5,445 nt of DNA, taken from contig CALKUG010000523.1 of NCBI GenBank assembly GCA_937996765.1, forward strand, positions 1 to 5,445, given 5' to 3'. How positions within the stretch are numbered: position 1 is the stretch's first letter; every line of letters begins with the position of its first letter. Origin of the DNA: an uncultured Ignavibacteria bacterium (GTDB lineage: Bacteria > Bacteroidota > Ignavibacteria > Ignavibacteriales > Ignavibacteriaceae). The notes below the pieces were generated by a model. It was not told where the DNA came from and did no database searches. It saw only the letters and a list, made by a program, of their open reading frames with translations. The translations under genes and the position numbers were made by a program. Shown here one piece after another: positions 1-5,445 of this stretch.

Positions 1-27
1 GACGAAATAAGCGAGAGAGAGCTATGA
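1..27 (+). CDS. Possible 3' end of an upstream gene (partial)
   Basis: Frame 1 is open from the window edge and closes at a TGA at 25-27, giving a C-terminal tail of DEISEREL. That stop overlaps the ATG of the next gene (24-26) in an ATGA arrangement, a common form of translationally coupled operon junction. Only eight codons are visible, so the family is unknown. A second frame also closes here (TAA at 8-10), so an upstream gene ending there instead, or no gene at all, is equally possible. The call rests on the overlap geometry and the charged, tail-like peptide. Confidence 0.35.
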   Translation, partial: DEISEREL

Positions 28-965
28 AGAAAATTGGCATTTTATTTGGAAAAGAACGCACATTCCCTCAAGCATTTGTTGAGAGAATAAACGAGAAGAA
101 AATAAAAGGAATAACAGCGGAAGCCGTAAAAATTGATAAGATTGTACAAGGCGTTCCACTTGGTTACGACGTAATCATAGACAGAATCTCGCAGGATGTT
201 CCCTTTTATAGAGCGGCATTAAAGAACGCAGCATTAACAGGCGCTGCTGTAATCAACAATCCTTTTTGGTGGAGTGCCGATGATAAATTTATCAACAACG
301 GACTTGCATTAAAAGTAGGTGTTGCCGTGCCTAAAACGGTAATTCTTCCCTCACAAGAACACCCCGATGATACCAGTGAACAGTCATTCACCAATTTGGC
401 ATACCCAATGGATTGGGAAGGCATCTTTAAATATGTAGGATTCCCCGCTTACTTCAAACCTTTTGCAGGAGGTGGATGGAAAAATGTGTATCGTGTAACT
501 AACCGTGAGGAGTTTTTTACTGCTTACAAAGAGACCGGTAAATTGGTAATGATGTTACAAGAGGAAATAGAATTTACCGATTATTTCCGTTGCTATTCTC
601 TCGACAGAAAAGATGTGCACATTATGCAATACGACCCACGTCAACCGCATGAATTCCGCTATGTAAGGAATCCCAAACAGTACGAAAAGAAATTTATTGC
701 ATCACTTGAAGACTCAGTACTGAAGCTAAACAGAATACTTGGTTACGATTTTAACACAGTTGAGTTGGCAGTTCGTGAAGGCATTCCTTATGCAATAGAT
801 TTTTGCAATCCCGCACCAGATGCAGACTTAAACTCGGTTGGTAATGAGAACTTTGAATGGATTGTGGAAACAGCTGCTCAAATGGCGATAAGACGCGCTA
901 AAGCTCATAAACCCGGACAGTTTAATACAACGTGGGGTGAGTTTGTTACCTCCACAGTAAAGTAA
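24..965 (+). CDS. RimK/glutathione-synthetase-like ATP-grasp ligase
   Basis: This is a predicted cytoplasmic ATP-dependent carboxylate-amine ligase of 313 residues, normal for the RimK-like group. Residues 1-110 look like the N-terminal pre-ATP-grasp domain: MKKIGILFG start, GYDVIIDRIS (48-56), GAAVINNP (73-80), DDK (86-88) and VPKTVILP (102-109). The ATP-grasp domain follows, with the nucleotide-binding lysine in FKPF (K145), a glycine-rich loop GGGWKNV (149-155), the adenine-contact hinge LQEE (178-181), and a C-terminal metal-binding strand with E247, D259 and N262 (IDFCNP). These acidic and Asn residues suggest an active enzyme. The family joins a carboxylate to an amine through an acyl-phosphate; members include RimK and bacterial glutathione synthetases. 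The substrate here is unknown. The ATG at 24 fits the usual family N-terminus and has a weak purine-rich GAGAGAG upstream; the same frame stays open to the window edge. It is followed 33 bases later by another ligase, in an apparent operon. It is not clearly rimK or gshB, so no symbol is given. Confidence 0.88.
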   Translation: MKKIGILFGKERTFPQAFVERINEKKIKGITAEAVKIDKIVQGVPLGYDVIIDRISQDVPFYRAALKNAALTGAAVINNPFWWSADDKFINNGLALKVGVAVPKTVILPSQEHPDDTSEQSFTNLAYPMDWEGIFKYVGFPAYFKPFAGGGWKNVYRVTNREEFFTAYKETGKLVMMLQEEIEFTDYFRCYSLDRKDVHIMQYDPRQPHEFRYVRNPKQYEKKFIASLEDSVLKLNRILGYDFNTVELAVREGIPYAIDFCNPAPDADLNSVGNENFEWIVETAAQMAIRRAKAHKPGQFNTTWGEFVTSTVK

Positions 966-981
966 AACATATGCCACAAAG

Positions 982-986
982 AAGGA
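982..986 (+). promoter_or_regulatory. Ribosome binding site of the GCS2-type ligase
   Basis: AAGGA lies 12 bases before the ATG at 999. It supports that start over the out-of-frame ATGs at 971 and 989 in the same gap. The spacing is slightly long. Confidence 0.5.
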
Positions 987-998
987 AATGAGATTGTT

Positions 999-2120
999 AT
1001 GTCCGAGAAGAAATTATTTACCTTAGGAGTTGAAGAAGAATTTCAGATTATTGACCCTGTAACACGAGATCTTAAATCACATATCCATGAGATTTTTGAA
1101 GAAGGGAAAATAATACTTAAAGAACACATCAAGCAAGAGATGCATCAATCTGTTGTTGAAACAGGTACGAAGATATGTAAGGATATTACGGAGGTTCGTC
1201 GTGAAGTTGTGAATTTAAGAACTGAGCTTGCGAAGTTAGCGAATAAAAACGGATTACGTATTGCCGCTGCCGGAACGCACCCCTTTGCACATTGGAAAGA
1301 TCAACGGATAACAGAAAACCCAAGGTATAAAGAAGTTGTTGATGATATGCAACTGGTTGCCCGAGCTAATCTTATTTTTGGATTGCATGTACACGTGGGT
1401 TTTGATAACCGTGAAGCTGCAATTCATATAATGAATGCTGTTCGTTACTTCTTACCGCACATATTTGCACTCAGCACAAACTCACCGTTCTGGATCGGTA
1501 GAAACACCGGATTTAAATCCTATAGAACAAAGGTATTCGACCGCTTTCCACGTACAGGCATACCCGATTATTTTGTAAGTATATCAGAGTTCGATAACTA
1601 TGTGAATTTGCTTATCAAAACAAATTGCATAGACAACGCAAAGAAGATTTGGTGGGATATACGTCTTCACCCGTTCTTTCCAACTATAGAGTTCCGTATA
1701 TGCGATATACCAATGCGCGCAGATGAAACCATTGCTCTCACTGCGTTAATGCAGGCCGTGGTTGTTAAACTCTACAAATTGTTAAAACAAAATCTTGGTT
1801 TCCGCTTATATCGTAGAGCACTTATTTCTGAAAATAAATTCAGAGCTGCAAGGCATGGAATCTCAGGTAAGCTGATAGATTTCGGTAAACAAGAAGAAGT
1901 TTCGACCATTAACTTAGTGTATGAATTGCTCGAGTTTGTTGATGATGTTGTGGATGAACTTGGCAGTCGTGAGGAATTGCAATACATACACAAGATGATT
2001 GAAATGGGAACCGGTGCAGATAGACAGCTTGCGGTCTGGCAACAATCGTACGACATTAAAAGCGTTGTTGATTACATTATTCAAGAAACACATCACGGTC
2101 TTGGAGTTGATCATCGGTAA
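999..2120 (+). CDS. GCS2-family carboxylate-amine ligase (YbdK type)
   Basis: This is a predicted glutamate-cysteine ligase type 2 family enzyme, which has a glutamine-synthetase-like fold and forms an amide bond between a carboxylate (glutamate in characterised members) and an amine such as cysteine. The 373-residue length matches the YbdK group. Visible family hallmarks are GVEEEF (10-15, metal-binding glutamates), GTHP (92-95), FGLHVHVG (127-134, with H130 and H132), STNSPFW (159-165), WWDIR (218-222), TIEFRICD (229-236) and ENKFRAARHG (278-287). The C-terminus ends in the typical ETHHGL stretch (363-368). All motifs expected for metal and ATP binding appear intact. The ATG at 999 puts GVEEEF at the usual distance from the N-terminus. 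The gene sits 33 bases after an ATP-grasp ligase and 36 bases before a third ligase-like gene. Proteins of this family often have only weak glutamate-cysteine ligase activity, so the natural substrate remains open; with a RimK-like partner it could act in a glutathione-like or novel amide pathway. Confidence 0.95.
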   Translation: MSEKKLFTLGVEEEFQIIDPVTRDLKSHIHEIFEEGKIILKEHIKQEMHQSVVETGTKICKDITEVRREVVNLRTELAKLANKNGLRIAAAGTHPFAHWKDQRITENPRYKEVVDDMQLVARANLIFGLHVHVGFDNREAAIHIMNAVRYFLPHIFALSTNSPFWIGRNTGFKSYRTKVFDRFPRTGIPDYFVSISEFDNYVNLLIKTNCIDNAKKIWWDIRLHPFFPTIEFRICDIPMRADETIALTALMQAVVVKLYKLLKQNLGFRLYRRALISENKFRAARHGISGKLIDFGKQEEVSTINLVYELLEFVDDVVDELGSREELQYIHKMIEMGTGADRQLAVWQQSYDIKSVVDYIIQETHHGLGVDHR

Positions 2121-2142
2121 GCAACACAAAACTATCAAATCC

Positions 2143-2146
2143 GGAG
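2143..2146 (+). promoter_or_regulatory. Ribosome binding site of the third ligase gene
   Basis: GGAG lies 10 bases before the ATG at 2157 and is the best Shine-Dalgarno match in the 36-base gap. It supports 2157 rather than the internal Met at codon 22. Confidence 0.55.
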
Positions 2147-2156
2147 TAAAACTGTT

Positions 2157-3341
2157 ATGATAGAGCAAATACGCAAAAACTATTACTCATCATTTTCTGA
2201 AGAGCGTTTCGCGGGATTTATGCAGTCGTTGGATTCCATTACTGAATATCCTACCGACTTCCGAGTAGCCGAGGCACCACTGTTTTTAGAGGATGATGTT
2301 GTAGCACGACTTAAAAATGCTACTGCTGATATCATTGAGCAATTGCAATCAATCGCTTATTCAATATACTCGCAGGATGCACTTCCTGCAAATTATACAA
2401 TGGGCGGAGAAGATGACCACCCACTTTTTTTACAAGTTGATTTTGCCCTTACAAAAAATGACAAGGGTGAAATTGTTCCTCAACTCATTGAGTTGCAAGG
2501 TTTCCCCTCGATGTATGGCTACCAGGTATTTTTTCTTGAGACTTTGCACCAGCATTTCAAGGAGCTAAACGGATTGACTTCATACTTCAGCGGATTTGAC
2601 AAAGAATCTTACACAGCGTTGTTAAAAAAGGCAATTGTTGGAGATGAAGATCCCGAGCAAGTAATCTTATTAGAGATTGACCCACATTTGCAAAAAACGC
2701 GAATTGACTTTGCAATGACGGAAAAGTTATTGGGTATTAAAACCATTAACCTTCGTGAACTTGTAACAGACAAAGACTCTCTCTACTATAAGGATGGCGC
2801 AAAATACAAAAGGATAAAAAGAATTTATAACCGAGTGATTTTCGACGAGCTCGAACGTAAACAGATTCAATTCCCTTTTAATTTTAAGAGAGACTATAAT
2901 TTTACTTGGGTGGGACACCCGCATTGGTACTATAAAATCTCTAAATTCACTTTACCTTTTTTGAGAGGGGATTATGTACCTGAATGCAAATTTTTGAACG
3001 ATGTTAAACAAATCCCTGAAAATCTTACGGATTATGTGCTTAAACCACTTTTCTCGTTTGCTGGAACGGGTGTGGATGTTTCGTTAACTCGCGAAAAGAT
3101 AGAAGCAATTAGAGATAAGCAAAATTACATACTACAGAAAAAAATAGAATACGCCCCCATCATTGAGACCCCGGATGAACCTGCTAAAGCCGAGATCCGT
3201 ATGATGGTGTTATGGGATGATTCCCCAAAAATTGTAAATAATTTAGTCCGACTCAGCAAGGGTGCGATGATGGGAGTGGACTTTAATAAAAACAAAACCT
3301 GGGTAGGTTCTACATGTGCCTTACACAGTGGCACTTTGTAG
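2157..3341 (+). CDS. Predicted circularly permuted ATP-grasp-type ligase, unnamed family
   Basis: I do not recognise a named family for this 394-residue protein, but its motif order resembles circularly permuted ATP-grasp enzymes such as glutathionylspermidine synthetase and the DUF404/DUF407 group. A segment like the metal-binding strand, LIELQGFPSMYGYQ (110-123), comes early. A Rossmann-like strand follows, VILLEIDP (169-176), then TRIDFAMTEKLLGIKTINLRE (181-201) and RIYNRVIFDEL (222-232). The nucleotide-binding lysine strand and glycine-rich loop come late, in DYVLKPLFSFAGTGV (292-306; K296, G303, G305), followed by a hinge YILQKKIE (324-331), AEIRMMV (345-351) and NLVRLSKG (362-369). This late position of the lysine and glycine loop after the Glu-containing strand is what permutation produces. 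There is no signal peptide or membrane segment, so it is likely cytoplasmic. It closes a three-ligase operon. The fold is inferred from motifs alone; the substrate is unknown. The histidine- and aromatic-rich patch GHPHWYYK (253-260) is unexplained. Confidence 0.75.
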   Translation: MIEQIRKNYYSSFSEERFAGFMQSLDSITEYPTDFRVAEAPLFLEDDVVARLKNATADIIEQLQSIAYSIYSQDALPANYTMGGEDDHPLFLQVDFALTKNDKGEIVPQLIELQGFPSMYGYQVFFLETLHQHFKELNGLTSYFSGFDKESYTALLKKAIVGDEDPEQVILLEIDPHLQKTRIDFAMTEKLLGIKTINLRELVTDKDSLYYKDGAKYKRIKRIYNRVIFDELERKQIQFPFNFKRDYNFTWVGHPHWYYKISKFTLPFLRGDYVPECKFLNDVKQIPENLTDYVLKPLFSFAGTGVDVSLTREKIEAIRDKQNYILQKKIEYAPIIETPDEPAKAEIRMMVLWDDSPKIVNNLVRLSKGAMMGVDFNKNKTWVGSTCALHSGTL

Positions 3342-3436
3342 AGAATAATCATATTGTTAATTTTTAGCACTAAGTATTTTAAGAACGCCCCTTTTACAAA
3401 AAGGGAGTCTAAGGTTTATGAATTGTTAGGTAAAAT
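3342..3436 (+). other. Intergenic gap between the ligase operon and the amylase gene
   Basis: This 95-base AT-rich stretch is nearly three times longer than the two preceding gaps and is the only place in the window with room for a promoter or terminator. It contains a perfect 7-bp hairpin (annotated separately). It also has a loose sigma70-like pair, TTGTTA at 3354-3359 and TATTTT at 3375-3380, with a short 15-base spacer. An ATG at 3418 opens a frame that stops after three codons and is not a gene start. Confidence 0.6.
3389..3405 (+). terminator. Short perfect hairpin, possible weak terminator or attenuator
   Basis: CCCTTTT (3389-3395) pairs perfectly with AAAAGGG (3399-3405) around an ACA loop. 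No run of T follows on either strand, so it is not a classic intrinsic terminator. It could mark the boundary of the ligase operon, affect mRNA stability, or shape the leader of the amylase transcript. The stem has only three G-C pairs, so chance is possible. Confidence 0.3.
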
Positions 3437-5445
3437 ATGTTTTTTGAAATTACCCAAATAAGTATTTCGTCAAAAGTATTATACGAATTTCATATTGCCA
3501 TTGAGGCAAGAGCCAAATACGGCATCGAAGGTAATATGTATTCAGTAAGAGGAAATTTAATAATATCGAATTTTGCTCAAGCTCGATTGCTTGCGCAGAA
3601 AATTAATTTTACACGCGAGAGCGAAAACGTTTTTGATAAATACGTTACTCCCGGACAAATTAATGCTCTCGGATTATTGCACGAAATATTCCACCTGATA
3701 CTTCGCACATATGAAGAAAAGGAAAATCAGGGAGTGTATGAGAGAGGTTTGAAGTACCTTTCGCAAACATTTGGTGAAGCAACACTTGCAAAACTACAGC
3801 GTGAATTTGTGAAACGCTTCCCCCCACTTGCCGTGTATATGGGATCGCAAACCGTTGATGAATATGTGGAATCCAAAACCGAAGGCAAAAGCAATAAAGA
3901 GATTATTCTTGAAGAGTTGTTGTTGCTTCATTTCGAAAACATCAACCCAAGTTTCAAAAATCTTAAAGAGCTTTTTGATAATTCCCCATTGGTTAAAGAG
4001 GTACAGTTTACCAAGTTTATAAACACTGCTAAAGAGTTCTTCCGAAAAGAAAAACCCATTCGCTTTAATCAGCTGCCTTTAATAGATGGCTTTGAGGAAT
4101 TAATTCTCTCTCACATTGATAATATCGAGGGGTTACTCAGAATTCTCGAAGAGCATTGGTCGGAGGTATTTACAGAACAGGTTAAGCTTCTGATTTTGAC
4201 AGGTATGGACCTTTTAAGAGAAGATACTAAGATTTTTATGCGACCTGCGGGCAAAGGCACGCCTCCGGTTCCATCGTTCCCCGGTATGGATTCGGAAGCA
4301 ATGGAGGAAATGAGGAAAAAATTAGCGGCAGGAAAAAAATACGAAATAGATGAAGTGTCTCTCAGCTATTTAGAAGAAGAGAAGTTTACCGAGGATTTGG
4401 ATTGGATGCCCAATGTAGTAATGATTGCAAAGAATACATCCGTTTGGTTGGACCAGCTCACGAAAATGTATGGTGTTTCCATTACCCGTTTAGACCAAAT
4501 ACCAGACCAAGAATTAGATAAACTTGCTAAGGCAAATTTTAATGCTCTCTGGTTAATAGGCGTATGGGAACGAAGCACAGCATCTCGTAAAGTGAAACAG
4601 TTTTGCGGAAATCCGGATGCTGCCTCAAGTGCTTACTCGCTCTACGATTATGATATTGCAAATGAATTGGGCGGCGAAGAGGCTTACAAAAACTTAAGAG
4701 TGCGCTGTGCCTCGAGAGGGATTCGACTGGCAAGTGATATGGTACCAAACCATACTGGTATTTTCTCAGCATGGATGTTAAAAAATCCTCAGTTTTTTAT
4801 ACAAGCTCCTACAGCACCTTACCCCGGGTACACTTTCACGGGTCCTGACCTTTCTGATGACCACGCTATTCAAATACGTATCGAAGACAAATACTACACT
4901 AAACAAGATGCAGCAGTAGTCTTCCAATATATTAACAATCACTCGGGTGAAGTAAGGTATATTTATCACGGTAACGACGGAACGAATATGCCGTGGAACG
5001 ACACCGCACAACTCAACTTGTTAATGCCTGAAGTGCGAGAAGCTCTTATACAAACCATTATGAGTGTGGCAAGAAAATTCCCAATTATTCGGTTTGATGC
5101 AGCGATGACTCTCGCTAAAAAGCATTATTCAAGATTATGGTATCCACAACCCGGACAAGGCGGGGCAATACCCTCGCGCTCGGACTATGCAATTACTCGT
5201 GAACAATTCGACAATGCTATGCCAATCGAGTTTTGGCGTGAAGTAGTAGATAGAATGACTAAAGAGTTACCAAATACTCTATTATTGGCAGAAGCTTTTT
5301 GGCTTATGGAAGGATATTTTGTGCGTACTCTTGGTATGCATAGAGTATATAACAGTGCCTTTATGCACATGTTTATGAAAGAAGAAAATGCCAAATACCG
5401 CGAAGTTATAAAAAACACCGTGGAGTTCGACCCTGAAATTCTGAA
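3437..5445 (+). CDS. Large GH13 alpha-amylase-family protein (3' end beyond the window)
   Basis: I translated this frame by hand from the ATG at 3437: 669 codons without a stop, then the window ends. The in-frame TAA at 3431-3433 fixes the start, and AGG at 3428-3430 is a weak Shine-Dalgarno. The protein acts on alpha-glucans or related sugars if typical of GH13. Residues 1 to about 350 form a helix-rich extension, including GLLHEIFHLIL (79-89) and EELLLLHFENINP (159-171). The (beta/alpha)8 barrel begins near 356-380 (FNALWLIGVWER). Conserved region I is DMVPNHTG (434-441), region II is IRFDAA with R552 and the nucleophile D554, and region III is LLAEAF with the acid/base E619. Region IV, with the third catalytic Asp, lies beyond the window. 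No signal peptide is visible, so a cytoplasmic role such as storage-glucan or maltodextrin metabolism is more likely than secretion. The exact subfamily and substrate are unknown. It may be co-transcribed with the ligases or have its own promoter in the preceding 95-base gap. Confidence 0.9.
   Translation, partial: MFFEITQISISSKVLYEFHIAIEARAKYGIEGNMYSVRGNLIISNFAQARLLAQKINFTRESENVFDKYVTPGQINALGLLHEIFHLILRTYEEKENQGVYERGLKYLSQTFGEATLAKLQREFVKRFPPLAVYMGSQTVDEYVESKTEGKSNKEIILEELLLLHFENINPSFKNLKELFDNSPLVKEVQFTKFINTAKEFFRKEKPIRFNQLPLIDGFEELILSHIDNIEGLLRILEEHWSEVFTEQVKLLILTGMDLLREDTKIFMRPAGKGTPPVPSFPGMDSEAMEEMRKKLAAGKKYEIDEVSLSYLEEEKFTEDLDWMPNVVMIAKNTSVWLDQLTKMYGVSITRLDQIPDQELDKLAKANFNALWLIGVWERSTASRKVKQFCGNPDAASSAYSLYDYDIANELGGEEAYKNLRVRCASRGIRLASDMVPNHTGIFSAWMLKNPQFFIQAPTAPYPGYTFTGPDLSDDHAIQIRIEDKYYTKQDAAVVFQYINNHSGEVRYIYHGNDGTNMPWNDTAQLNLLMPEVREALIQTIMSVARKFPIIRFDAAMTLAKKHYSRLWYPQPGQGGAIPSRSDYAITREQFDNAMPIEFWREVVDRMTKELPNTLLLAEAFWLMEGYFVRTLGMHRVYNSAFMHMFMKEENAKYREVIKNTVEFDPEIL

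Noticed and set aside
1772..2168. Reverse-strand open frames within and past the GCS2 gene
   Set aside because: They are antisense to a clear, fully conserved protein, have no credible family features, and are cysteine/serine-rich as shadow frames tend to be.
2425..2431. Seven-T run in the third ligase gene and a seven-A run near 4332-4338 in the amylase gene as possible frameshift sites
   Set aside because: Both genes read through these runs in a frame that keeps family motifs on both sides, and no alternative product of note follows a shift.
2317..2568. An 83-codon + strand frame inside the third ligase gene
   Set aside because: It is out of frame with the full-length 394-residue protein and has low-complexity composition typical of an alternative frame.
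3354..3380. Sigma70-like promoter, TTGTTA and TATTTT
   Set aside because: The spacer is only 15 bases and the region is AT-rich, so such a match is expected by chance. It also does not fit the TAnnTTTG type -7 element of Bacteroidota. It is mentioned under the intergenic entry only.
3680..3694. Zinc metalloprotease domain in the amylase N-terminus
   Set aside because: Only the five-residue HExxH pattern is present, with no confident third ligand or protease fold features. It is kept as a low-interest finding, not a feature.
3828..4022. A 64-codon + strand frame in the N-terminal part of the amylase gene
   Set aside because: It is out of frame with the long GH13 reading frame that covers the region and shows no recognisable domain.
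4366..5418. Several 70-77 codon reverse-strand frames inside the amylase gene
   Set aside because: The + strand frame is continuous and carries conserved GH13 motifs throughout, so these are shadows.

Overview
The window is a compact, AT-leaning bacterial segment with every supported gene on the + strand and almost no non-coding DNA. It holds three complete genes for predicted amide-bond-forming ligases, followed by the first 669 codons of a large alpha-amylase-family (GH13) protein that runs off the right edge. A possible tail of an upstream gene overlaps the first ligase by 4 bases. I see no RNA genes, mobile elements, CRISPR array or long repeats. Codon use (many AAA, GAA, ATA, TTA), weak to moderate Shine-Dalgarno sites, and protein sequences resembling Bacteroidota/Chlorobiota/Ignavibacteriota-type proteins suggest that broad group. 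This placement comes from memory of family sequences and is not a search result.

Layout. Positions 1-27: possible tail of an upstream CDS, with an ATGA overlap into the next gene. 24-965: RimK/glutathione-synthetase-like ATP-grasp ligase. 999-2120: GCS2/YbdK-type carboxylate-amine ligase. 2157-3341: an unnamed protein with the hallmarks of a circularly permuted ATP-grasp ligase. 3342-3436: a 95-base gap with a 7-bp perfect hairpin. 3437-5445: GH13 protein with a roughly 350-residue N-terminal extension and a barrel that keeps the catalytic Asp and Glu, cut by the window end.

How the genes may work together. The three ligases are separated by only 33 and 36 bases and look like one operon. Each family uses ATP to join a carboxylate to an amine. 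Three different ones in a row suggest a short pathway that builds an amide-linked small molecule (a glutathione-like or polyamine-peptide type compound) or modifies a protein or peptide. The substrates cannot be read from the sequence. The amylase gene may share the transcript or have its own promoter, and no functional link to the ligases is demonstrated. The ligase trio is the most interesting part of the window.
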